Source of the DNA: Chaetoceros tenuissimus
Taxonomy: Eukaryota > Bacillariophyta > Thalassiosirophyceae > Chaetocerotales > Chaetocerotaceae
Reading direction: 5' to 3'
Length of the DNA stretch: 64,000 bases
Assembly (NCBI GenBank): GCA_021927905.1
Contig: BLLK01000062.1
Span: forward strand, 248,001 to 312,000
A model generated the notes under the pieces. That model ran no database searches, was not told the origin of the DNA, and saw nothing but the letters and a program-made list of their open reading frames with translations. The stretch's first letter is position 1, and the number at the start of each line of letters is the position of its first letter. Positions 1 to 10,070 of the stretch are shown here, in pieces. Position numbers and translations under genes: made by a program.

Positions 1-1130
1 CATGACCGTCTTTGAAAAGAGTAAACTTTAAAAAGAGGGTGCAGGAAGAATCACCAGTAACCTAAGATAAACGAAAGTCGAGGTGTAAAAAGTGAGAGCG
101 AGAGAGATAATTTAACGTAGGGTAAGAGTACTGAATGTCATCACAGAATGAATGTACTCACGCTCTTAAAGGAAGATGAGACTGGATGAGCAATAGATGC
201 AAGGAAGGGAAGGAAATTGAATTTCATGATGACTCTGCTTTGAATTGTGTGCAAAGAATAATGAGACTATTGCACGAGGTTTGGGGGTTCAGGAAAAGAG
301 GGAAGAATGAGAAGAAAACTTCCCTGGGAGCAGGGAGAAGAAGTTTTTTTCTTTTTCTAGTGTCAATAGTATTTTATTCTTTTTCGGGCAAAATTATAAC
401 TTGAATTTCTAAAAAAGAGTAAATTTTCCAAGAGATAGATAAAATTTAATATGACCTTGCTCTGGTACGACCCACCCAGGAGTTCTTTTTCTTCTTCGGA
501 AAAATGAGTAGCAGTTTCTCCGAAAGTGCTGACAGCTTTTCCATCTGAGAGGTGAAAGTACTGACAGTTTTTACCCTAGAAACTGTTGACAGCTGAACAA
601 GCTGCAATTGAAATATGGTTACTATGAGAAAGTAAACTAGGAGTTTGGCTGAGCTTTGTGTCACCTTTTCACGCTTGATGGTTGCCGAAAGTTGAATCTA
701 ATGTTTCCAGGGCAGCATGTCTAATTGGGCTATTGGAGGTAGCGTGACACTCTCACGACAAAAGTGTCAAAGTGGATAGTGTAGGGAAAAGGAAAGGAGC
801 TGAAATGCTTTAAATCTGTTTTTCCATATTGAATATGATGAAGGGAAAGGCAGGGTTTGAGGATACATACTTGAAGCAATCAAAAAGAAGAAGAAGAAGA
901 AGAAGGAACGTCCGCACCAGTAGGTTTAAGGGTACAAGTAGAGAAAAGTATTGAGACATGCTTAGAAAGAGAATGAGGGCGTGGTGGTGCTTTGAGGGTC
1001 AGGCTACTCCAGGCTGCTAGTTTCCTTTTAAACAAAATACAAGAAACAGTAAAATCTGTAATAGCTTCGAGCCAATTGAGAACGAGATCATACCCTTGAC
1101 ACTTTTCTTCATTTTTTTGGCTATGCGGCT
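1..1130. other. Intergenic, no gene recognised
   Basis: No convincing coding region is seen. Short ORFs at 186-404, 446-664 and 880-1200 are low-complexity or start at non-ATG codons and resemble no family. The last one runs antisense into a decayed gene copy that begins near 1130. A short AAG microsatellite lies at 885-906. Confidence 0.6.
885..906. repeat. (AAG)n microsatellite
   Basis: About seven uninterrupted AAG units. Simple repeat with no inferred function. Confidence 0.85.
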
Positions 1131-1745
1131 TGAAAATATTCAATAGTATAACTTCATTCCGGACGTCAGTAAATCTTACAACCTTGCCTGTGCGACACAA
1201 TTATTGCTCAAAGAAGCCAATCATGTCCTTGAAATCGATTCCATAGACTTGACGCATTTGACTGCATCTGATGCATTGCGAGGCCAAATGGCTATCATGT
1301 CTCTAATAGAAGGAATACCGTTGCTAATATTGTCATGGAGAAGTAACTGAATGGAATCTCTTCTTAGATGCAGATACCATTTTTGAGCCTTTGAGAAGAT
1401 AAGAGATATGAATATGAGTTGAGGAATTTACGAAGAATTATTATGGCTGTAAATCAAGAACTTACTTCATTTCATAAATGGTCCGCGACATTTCTTGTTA
1501 ACCCTACAAGCTTTGTGGTTTGATGCTTCTTTAGTCGTTCTTGCAGACTTACGCTTTTGCAGTGCTTTATTAAATAGAGTAACTTAATCGTATTATTATT
1601 ATTATCATAAATGGCGGTCGTGACCCTATCATTTGTGATTGTTGTCTGTATCGACATTTATACTATGTAGATATACTCGTAGCTATGTATTGGATCAGAA
1701 ATCTTACTAGATTCTGATTAGGGAAGGCCTTTGCAATAGCTGGAA
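1130..1745 (+). pseudogene. Decayed copy A of family X plus TLC fragment
   Basis: This stretch is a shortened relic of the unit seen again at about 2500-3570. Bases 1150-1300 translate on the plus strand to a family X piece (IPDVSKSYNLACATQ... then TASDALRGQ), matching the same piece of the copy at 2261-2848. At about 1300 it jumps into sequence that on the minus strand matches the start of the TLC-domain fragment (SMTILATVFL versus SMTISATVFL). Homology then continues through upstream non-coding DNA (ATAAATGGCGGTCGTG...) to about 1740. Relative to copy B roughly 600 bp are missing at the internal junction, next to a shared ATGTCT. No open frame survives. Alignment was done by eye. Confidence 0.65.
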
Positions 1746-1846
1746 GATCGACATGAAGAGCAGTCGTAAAACACATCCTCATAAAAATAGGAATTGATTC
1801 AATCTCTAGTTTCTAGTATCTCCCAGTGCAATCCGACATACATACA

Positions 1847-2848
1847 ATGACTAAAAGCCTCGACCAAGAAGCGTTCGGTGTCTTTGAAGATGTGCTGCTC
1901 GAAGAGATCACATCCGAGAACAAGTACATTCAAGAGAACATCAATGGCTTCAAGACATGTCACCAAATGCTGGAAGAACTTCGTATTCATACTGGAATAG
2001 AGACCCATACCTACTCTATTCTAGATGGTGTTATTGGTCCAGACGATTCAATGCAAAGAGGTGAACGCAATCAAGGCAATATCATCAAATTTACCCTGGA
2101 CCGTTTCGAAGCGCCGACATTTACTCTTGATGCATTCAAGCAAACAGAATGGACGGCAGAAAACAACGAAGCCTTACTATTCTGGAAGTTATTTATACTT
2201 TCTTTTGAATACCCTGGGTCATTCTGTTCCAACCTGGCATGTATATCAATGTAACTGAAGATGACGGTACTGCATGCTTTCTGCGGAGATGGAGTCACTT
2301 TGCAGGGTACGTTGCACAACATTGGACCAATAGATATGCTAAGAGGTATGGAAGAACTCATCAGACATGCTATTGAATATATGATTCTTACGAGTCTGGC
2401 TGCGAAAGCTGGAGTAGAAGTAGCTGAGTTCCGCATGGATGCTTTCTTTCGCGATAGTCCTGAATTATACTTCGAGCTTGAAAATTTCAGTACCCACTTC
2501 ACTCCAGAAGTCAGTACAGTTTATGAACTCGCCCATAAAATCAAAGAAACCAACATCCCCGAAGTCAATTCAATAGATTCGACTGCATCCGATGCATTGC
2601 GGGGCCAAGTGGCTATGTCTCCAGGTCATGGCGACTTTGTTGATGGTCTGAGGGCAAACAAAAAGTTGCGCTGTGAACTCAAATCGCTGTGCTATATGAA
2701 GAGTCTGCTTCAAAATGCTGTTTTGAAATATGGCGGTGAGATTCTTCACAAGAGCAGTGAGACTCTCGACAGAGGAAAAGTGAGTAGAATTAGCTTTACA
2801 AGAGTAGAAAACAAAATCAAACCGAATAAAGGCAAGCAATGTCCATAA
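1847..2848 (+). pseudogene. Family X gene copy B (frameshifted, 3' truncated)
   Basis: Two open segments (1847-2254 and 2261-2848, different frames) together match the intact family X protein at 55710-57356. Shared landmarks are EAFxVFEDxL near the start, HSYSILEG versus HTYSILDG, the stretch around NIGPKDM versus NIGPIDM, DSPDMRFILE versus DSPELYFELE, and ANKKLxxE. At least two frame changes between about 2230 and 2285 separate the halves, and similarity to the paralog is lost near 2830, so the C-terminal third is missing. The first ATG in frame is at 1847. The family's function is not recognised; the protein is soluble, acidic and without a signal peptide. The gene is probably dead, although the second half keeps about 195 open codons. 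Confidence 0.7.
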
Positions 2849-3273
2849 AAGACATCATCATGAGCTCTCCTCCACTCCAGAACGTAAACGACAAGAATCG
2901 TTTGAGCTATATGGTGCAAATACGTTAATAAATCGAATTTACATCGCTGTGTCAACTCAAACAGATCAACAGATATGTACACATGCGTAATGTTGAACAC
3001 AAGTTTCTTGTTTGCAAGAAACCAATCTATATCTTGAACAGTTTGAAAGGCGGCATAACCCAATACGGTGCTCAAAAGTAGCCCAGATATTACCCGCATG
3101 ATAATGTTTACATCGTGACATTGAAGATCTTTTGGCAATTCTCGAAATGATCGAAAGAGGTGCTGCCAGATTTGCCTTGTTGGATATTTGGCAATATTTA
3201 ATACAAGGAATACTGTTGCTGATATTGTCATGGAACACCAGCTGTATGGAGTATCTTCTTGTGCAGATTGCAT
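2746..3273 (-). pseudogene. TLC-domain membrane protein, truncated
   Basis: Reading from ATG 3273, the protein begins MQSAQEDTPYSWCSM and has several hydrophobic segments. The stretch YISVDLFEL...LTYLHHIAQTILVVY looks like the TLC (TRAM-LAG1-CLN8) signature, with an aspartate-bearing helix followed by a His-His-Ile pair. TLC proteins are multi-pass ER or plasma-membrane proteins linked to lipid sensing or ceramide synthesis. Only the first half of the domain is present: after residue ~140 the frame runs antisense through the 3' end of the family X copy and stops at 2746, so the gene was cut at about 2840. A shorter homologous 5' piece lies at 1310-1440. Likely a non-functional fragment; family assignment is by eye. 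Confidence 0.5.
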
Positions 3274-3574
3274 TTTCGAAGACTTGAAAAATGTGAGATA
3301 CGAGTTGAGGAATTGACATTTTAGAAATGTAATAGTTTTTGTACAAAAGCAGCGGTCATGCATAAATGGCGGTCGTGGTCATGCATAAATGACGGTCATG
3401 CATACTTATTACAGCACTTGGTTATACATTGTTCGCACCAATCACATCAGTCGTGCTTATTCTCTACATCGACAGTCGTCCTCTGTAGGTATAGCTATGC
3501 ATGAGTAGCATTGGATCCGAGATCTTGTGAGAGTTTGATGAGGGAAAGCCTTGGAGTCAATGAAGGAGCCCAGA

Positions 3575-4651
3575 CACTACTCTTTATATTCAAAGCGGAT
3601 TCGCTCACAACTTTTAAACTTTTACATGCAATACTGTACATCACCATTAATCTCTGTATAAGAGTAATTTCGGATCAGACCCTTTGAAGGTTGTCTTTTT
3701 CGTAGATTCCACAACATCATTCTTATACAAATGAATTTTATTGTAGTCACTGTATTTTGCAATCTTGTTCGAGTCGTTTCAACGAGATAAATCATCAATG
3801 TAGAACCATCATCTATTCAAAATTTATACTATTGGAATCCACCACATTATTCAGATTATAAGTAAACACAGCACCACCTATTATCCATCTGCAATGTGAC
3901 TCACGAGTCACGAGAAAGAGCCATGTCTCTGGATTCCATATTCTACAACCTATAGGATGAAACCATTACTCTCATCACTCATGGGTCTATTTTCTTTTGA
4001 ATATCAAGCATCTGAGTCCTTATATATAACTAACGCTCCGTAGAAGAACACCAACAGCAAAGGGTATATATAAATAATGTAGAAACGTTTCACTTGGTAT
4101 TTGCCAAGTCTTTGTCCGCATGCAAGAACCTTTTAGATCTCATTCATGTTCTCTTCACTTGCAGTACATTAGACATTGAGTTTGTATTCCATAGTAGAAT
4201 TGATTTTGATCCTTTTGGCATTCTCCTAGCTAGTAGAGAAGTTGGATTGTATGGAACCGTCGAGATCACGAGATCACCGATGCATCTCCCGCCTCATTCT
4301 TTGTGTCCGTTACATATTTCTCCCGTATGTACTTATACATACCATCACCCCGCAACGAGAGAGCAACTGTAGTTTGTCATTTACTTCAGTTTTACTTGCC
4401 TTTTGTTTATCGAGAAGATTGATTTGCTCTTGAACAGTAGGAGAATTGACTTCGTTTGACGCTTCATCTACTAATTCCATTGACTCATTGTGGGTCTGTT
4501 TGCTCAACTTTGCCATTTCATTGTTCAACTCAGTTCTAGATACTCAACGACAACGACAACAACATTCTTTTGTTACTCTCTTCTCTCTCCATACAATTAC
4601 AATCCCTAGCAACACCACACTCACCACTCATAATCACACCATATTATCATA
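3575..4651. other. Intergenic region upstream of glycosyltransferase
   Basis: No gene is supported. The final 100 bp (C-rich, ACTCAACGACAACGACAACAA and following) look like the 5' UTR and promoter of the glycosyltransferase. A minus-strand run at 4310-4528 reads like a hydrophilic coiled-coil exon but lacks an ATG start and is not assigned. Confidence 0.5.
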
Positions 4652-7219
4652 ATGACAACACTCAACTCATCTAAACCTCCCCCTCGACATTTACGATCTC
4701 GTAAACGATTCAACCAACAAAAGAAAAACTCTGCACTGTTTAAACTCTGCATCACATGTTCCATCCTCATCTTTTCAATCCTCTTTTTCATTCTTCCATC
4801 CAACTCCTCCACAAACTCAGTAAGATCCAAATTCCATAACATGATTGAACACTACGAACTCACAGGCTATGGACCATCACATCCCAGAGCGGCATTCATT
4901 CTAGTCGCTACTCAAGACTTGTCCGATCCTGTAGAATCTATGCAAAAATCCATTGCAAGTATTTTGGAAACCACGGATCGAAATCGTATTCTAGTGATTT
5001 GTGCAGTCTTTCAACAAAATGTATTGACTCAAGAAGAACAAGAGGCAGTCAATCAAGCTCTTTTAAAATTGGATGGAGGAGTGGGGACACATTGGCATGG
5101 AACTACTCAACATACACATTCCAATGCGATAGACTCCGATGGTCATTCGCATGGACACAAAATTAAAACAATCTTTTCAGATTCTACTTCTGTATCCTCT
5201 TCCAGAAAAGATGCAGCTACCTATATAAAGTTTTTAAGTGAAGAACATGAACAACACAAACTGAAAGCAAAAGAGGAACAAATTATAACTATATTGATGC
5301 GACCTGATTCTATCATAACCACCAGTCACTGGATTGATACTGTATCTCATGCACTCATTTCAAAAGATGGTACTACACAAAATGCTATATCGTTTGCAAG
5401 TAGTAGTACAGAAACGATTAATGAGGGTGAAACCAAATCTATAAATTTGGAATTGAAACCAATAAAGAGTCATGCTTCAAATGATGCAATGACACTGACA
5501 CAGGGTCAATCTTACCCCAGTCCTATTCTTGAGGGGTCAGTCACTGCCATGACTTTAGAAACTTTTCATAATTTGCCTGTCAAGGATTTATACTTGGATA
5601 GTCACTTTGGAAGTGATTTAGAATTGAGTTTGAATTTATGGATGTGTGCGGATGGAATTGATATTGTAAGTTCTCTCAAGGCGCAGACTACTCTAGGTGT
5701 GTTGCAACATAAAGATAAAGCAGGTATGATGCCGTCTAGTATGGTACGACTTGTCAATGTTTGGATGGGAAAAGAGAGTTTTATTGGGAAAAAGGTTTTG
5801 GAATTGTTGGAGGGGAATTTGGGTGTCAATGTAGGACAATTGGAAAAGGATGGGAAATTGAAGGAATTGCCAGACAAGAGTTTGTTGAATCATTGTAGGA
5901 CTTTTGAATGGTTTGCCAAGGAAGTCAATGTCGCTTTGGAGAAGGAATTGAAACAGATCAAGGGTGAGGTTAGTGAGAAGAAGCCTGCCGTTGTTTCCGA
6001 TGGACAAAAGAGAGGTGGACATTTGGCACCGGGTTTTGAACAACACTTGAAAGATGCCAAGAATGCATTCATGAATGGTGGTGATTCGAATGCTTTGGGG
6101 CAACTTCCATCCAAACCTCTTAGTGAGACAAACAAACAAATTATTTCCACTGCGAAAATGGTGGATTTGAAATATGTCGATGTAACGAATGGACATACCG
6201 AAGATCCTCATCGTGGTGCCATGGATGAAAATGGAGTCTTTGGATACGTACATGATGCAACTGCTTTGAGAAAGAATCCACCACCATTCAAATTCGTAAA
6301 GGAACAAGTCAATTGTGATAAAAACGACGGAGACAAGAAAATGTTGACGCAAAAGGTTTCCATTGACTTTGCGGCGGATCAAGCTGCCAATCACATTGCA
6401 GAAACTTCAGGAAAACCTCGTGCGAAAATCTTTTGTTTAGTGTATACTATTGAAAAGTTTCATGATCGTATCCCTGCTATTCGGGAGACTTGGGGTCAAA
6501 AATGTGATGGGTTTATGGTTGGATCTACCAAGACGGATCCTGCTCTCGGTACTGTCAATATTCCTCATGAAGGTCCTGAAGAATACAATAATATTTGGCA
6601 AAAGGTTAGATCCATGTGGAGCTACATTTACGATAACTACTATGAGGATTATGACTGGTTCCACATTGGTGGTGACGATTTATTCTTGCTCGTGGAGAAC
6701 CTTCGACTATATCTAGAGTCGGAAGAAATTCAACTTGCTGCAAATGGCGGCGAGCGCCTTCCAACCGGTAAGGAAACACAGCAAGTGCCACTATTCCTTG
6801 GTAGACGCTTTAAAGAACAAGGAAATTGGGATCGTATCTTCAACTCGGGAGGTAGTGGATATACCATGAACAAAGCTGCACTGAAGGCATTGGTAGTGGA
6901 TGCTTTCCCTACATGTATGCCTCATTTGCATACTTTTGCGGAGGATGTCATGGTTGCACAATGCTTCCGTAATAAATTGAAGGTATTCCCATTTGATACC
7001 AAGGACGAAACAGGAGCAGAGAGATACATGCCATTTGCACCAAAGCATCATTTGAACTACAGAATTCCAAAAGACGTCAACAGTGATTGGTATGCTAATT
7101 ATAGTATTGACATCAAGGAAGGACTTGATCATTGTTCAGACCATTCAGTTGCATTCCATTACATTAAGGGCGATCTAATGAATAGGATGTATGCTATTCT
7201 TTATGGTCATTGTGCATAG
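4652..7219 (+). CDS. GT27-like / GT31 fusion glycosyltransferase
   Basis: An 855-residue type II membrane protein: basic cytosolic tail, one TM segment at ~29-50, then two lumenal glycosyltransferase-like regions. Residues ~70-425 resemble polypeptide GalNAc-transferases (GT27): LELSLNLWMC matches the family's ELSF-x-WMC block, a VWM element follows, and CRTFEWF matches the conserved CKSFKWF near the end of that domain. The usual DSH metal motif appears as DSI (residues 219-221), so this half may be inactive. A His-rich loop lies at ~145-170. Residues ~590-850 resemble core-1 beta-1,3-galactosyltransferase (GT31): RIPAIRETWG, DWFHIGGDDLF (metal DxD region), NSGGSGYTMNKAAL and FAEDVMVAQCF. Intronless, ATG in good context. 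Likely a Golgi enzyme of O-glycan or cell-surface glycan synthesis. GT31 assignment is strong, GT27 moderate. Confidence 0.85.
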   Translation: MTTLNSSKPPPRHLRSRKRFNQQKKNSALFKLCITCSILIFSILFFILPSNSSTNSVRSKFHNMIEHYELTGYGPSHPRAAFILVATQDLSDPVESMQKSIASILETTDRNRILVICAVFQQNVLTQEEQEAVNQALLKLDGGVGTHWHGTTQHTHSNAIDSDGHSHGHKIKTIFSDSTSVSSSRKDAATYIKFLSEEHEQHKLKAKEEQIITILMRPDSIITTSHWIDTVSHALISKDGTTQNAISFASSSTETINEGETKSINLELKPIKSHASNDAMTLTQGQSYPSPILEGSVTAMTLETFHNLPVKDLYLDSHFGSDLELSLNLWMCADGIDIVSSLKAQTTLGVLQHKDKAGMMPSSMVRLVNVWMGKESFIGKKVLELLEGNLGVNVGQLEKDGKLKELPDKSLLNHCRTFEWFAKEVNVALEKELKQIKGEVSEKKPAVVSDGQKRGGHLAPGFEQHLKDAKNAFMNGGDSNALGQLPSKPLSETNKQIISTAKMVDLKYVDVTNGHTEDPHRGAMDENGVFGYVHDATALRKNPPPFKFVKEQVNCDKNDGDKKMLTQKVSIDFAADQAANHIAETSGKPRAKIFCLVYTIEKFHDRIPAIRETWGQKCDGFMVGSTKTDPALGTVNIPHEGPEEYNNIWQKVRSMWSYIYDNYYEDYDWFHIGGDDLFLLVENLRLYLESEEIQLAANGGERLPTGKETQQVPLFLGRRFKEQGNWDRIFNSGGSGYTMNKAALKALVVDAFPTCMPHLHTFAEDVMVAQCFRNKLKVFPFDTKDETGAERYMPFAPKHHLNYRIPKDVNSDWYANYSIDIKEGLDHCSDHSVAFHYIKGDLMNRMYAILYGHCA

Positions 7220-7764
7220 GAGATACGAGGTCATAAGGAATTCTTAAAAATAAAAACTACCAGAACATGATTTTGATTTTAACGTAGTCTACTATTACTA
7301 TTATTATTGTACTAATTTTTTCCATTCTCAATTTTTTCCATTCTCAACTTTTTCTTCAAACATTATTTGGGTAATGCACAATGACAGAGGGGGTCCAAAA
7401 GCCACCCCTTTCTAGATCCAAATTTTGCGCGAACTCTTGCGAAGCCAAGAAAGATCGTCGTTTCCTTTGTCGCTTCGTCAGATGAAGATGGGCTAAAAGA
7501 CGAGGCGTCGTCTCGTTCATTCTCCTGATCTACACAACATATAATTGCAATCACTACTTTGCTGCTACTCTCTTGACAAACCAACCGTTTGAATCAAGAG
7601 TATTACCAACATTTCTGTTACCGAGGTAAGTCACTAAACTAGCAGCGAGGTGAGAATGACGGGTGCACGAAAGTGCGCTCAAAATTCAATGCCTCCTTCT
7701 TCGTTCAAAATTTATGTGTCATTTTCTCATGATTGCCTACCTCTTACAGTCTAAGTCAACCAGC
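7220..7764. other. Intergenic and 5' UTR with probable intron
   Basis: Begins with the AT-rich 3' flank of the glycosyltransferase. A consensus donor (AGGTAAGT, near 7625) and acceptor (CTCTTACAG, ending 7749) suggest a 5' UTR intron of the gene starting at 7765. No other coding sequence is supported. Confidence 0.5.
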
Positions 7765-8142
7765 ATGAACCGTCACAACGCCTGTCTTTTGGTGGAGGGA
7801 ATCAGCCTCCTTTCTATCGCTGGGGTCCATCATCATAGACAGAGACCACAGGCAGTAGGGGCATCTGATCCACTTCAGTTCGTGGCAACCAAGGCAATGA
7901 TGAAATCTGCTCCGCTAAATGGACCAGCGGGATGTGAATCTGCTCCATCATATGCATACGGATACCCGAAAGTGATTTCCCATTACACTGAGATTACTTA
8001 TGGGTTATCTCTTTTGGATTTGTTCTTAGTATTCGTAGGCTTCATTGTAGTAATGATGCTTTCTCTTTGGCTTTTGTTGCAGGCAAGAATTCTTCGTTTT
8101 GAACTTGTTCTAGATGGAGATCTTCTCCAGCCACAAAATTGA
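7765..8142 (+). CDS. Small single-pass membrane protein, hypothetical
   Basis: A 125-residue protein from the ATG at 7765, which lies just downstream of a plausible splice acceptor. The frame is open further upstream but that part overlaps the apparent intron, so the shorter start is preferred. It has a short hydrophobic stretch near residues 7-20, a polar middle with HHHRQRPQ, and one strong C-terminal TM segment (YGLSLLDLFLVFVGFIVVMM) followed by a short cytosolic or lumenal tail. No family is recognised. Could be a mitochondrial or ER subunit-sized protein. Confidence 0.5.
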   Translation: MNRHNACLLVEGISLLSIAGVHHHRQRPQAVGASDPLQFVATKAMMKSAPLNGPAGCESAPSYAYGYPKVISHYTEITYGLSLLDLFLVFVGFIVVMMLSLWLLLQARILRFELVLDGDLLQPQN

Positions 8143-8512
8143 ATGAGTACTTGTAGTACCTCACAGGAGACGCACTATCAGTCTTTTAGTATATCCAAAT
8201 GTTCATTACTTGTATTTAGGTAGATTTCAATGTTTAGGATGTTGTCACGACGACGAGAATAGAGTATGCAATATTAGATTTTTATTATAAAAGAAATTTA
8301 CTCGTCTTCTTGTTTATAAAATGTTTTACACTACGTAGTTATTAGACTTTAGACCCATCATCAAATATATCATTACCCTTCGCTTCCGTATGATATGATC
8401 TAATTATGCAAAACATTTTGAGGAGCATCCATTTTCGATACTGAAACAAGTGGCAATGACTCCAGAAGCGCAAAAGTTATTCATTCAAAGACCAGTTAGC
8501 TAATCTAATATC
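8143..8512. other. Intergenic, nothing recognised
   Basis: AT-rich sequence holding the 3' flank of the small membrane protein and the tail of the dead MetRS-like gene on the opposite strand. No further feature seen. Confidence 0.5.
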
Positions 8513-9310
<798 letters not shown>

Positions 9311-9329
9311 ATTGACTCTCCAAAAATGA

Positions 9330-9830
9330 ATGTAGGTGTTGCGCAATCTGTAATAGGAACCGCGTGTAGAACAGCCCCTAAAGAATTTCAGTATAGTTTG
9401 TTTCTGTTTTGACTGATCATCAGGCATAACTATAATTACAGAATGACCTCTTTGAGCTGACAGTGTCGATAGAGAAATTCCAGTTGACCCTGATGTTCCT
9501 TCTACGACTATGCACCTGTTTTCGATTCTTTGAATTGCTTTCGATAGTGAATAACATTGGGTTGTTGCTATTGTCAAAATCTTCATTTGATATATTCAAC
9601 GTTGATTCTAGATTTGTGTTGATTGGTGTATCTTTCTTTGATTTCTATGGAGGAGGCAATAGTCCCCTTTCTTCAACGTCACGAAGCATATACAACACGG
9701 CGCGATCTTGTTCCCGCTGGATTCAAGGACTCCATTTTGACATAGATATATTTCCTATTCGTTTGCTGAATGATATCTTGCCTTTCAATGAACAGATTGT
9801 AGATTGCTTCATACTTTGTTTGCTTCAGAA
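9330..9830 (-). pseudogene. Cysteine synthase-like (PLP fold II) pseudogene
   Basis: Minus-strand pieces reproduce the cysteine synthase/CBS family order: KYIYVKMESLNPAGT (PLP-lysine region, normally FLNPGGSxKDR, lysine lost here), then LRDVEERGLLPPP in another frame, then VVEGTSGSTGIS (phosphate-binding GTSGxTG loop) and GHSVIIVMPDDQS with KQTILKFF. At least two frame changes (about 9695 and 9380) break it. These enzymes make cysteine from O-acetylserine or related substrates. The remnant ends where MetRS-like sequence begins (about 9310-9350) with no obvious spacer, so both were probably brought together by one rearrangement. Confidence 0.75.
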
Positions 9831-10070
9831 AGAAAAACGAATGGAGAAGATGCGATGAAGATATGGTACCCGTCGGGTTGGGACGAGAAGAGTTCTCTTT
9901 TCCCTTCATTTTTAATTTTGACACCTAAACGTGAAGCGATGACATCGAATCTGATGGAAATTAGAATGCTGAAAACCTTTTCGCGCTTCTGAAAAACCTG
10001 ACGGAGAAGAACACTCAATCAACGAAATAGTGAGTATTCTTTTCACACAAGTAATCAAGGAAAGAACAAC

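Noticed and set aside
880-1200. 106-codon minus-strand frame
   Set aside because: Its 5' part is antisense to the decayed family X copy and its 3' part ends in a microsatellite.
4310-4528. Minus-strand hydrophilic frame resembling a coiled-coil exon
   Set aside because: No ATG start, no partner exon, and it overlaps the promoter and 5' UTR of the glycosyltransferase; family unknown.
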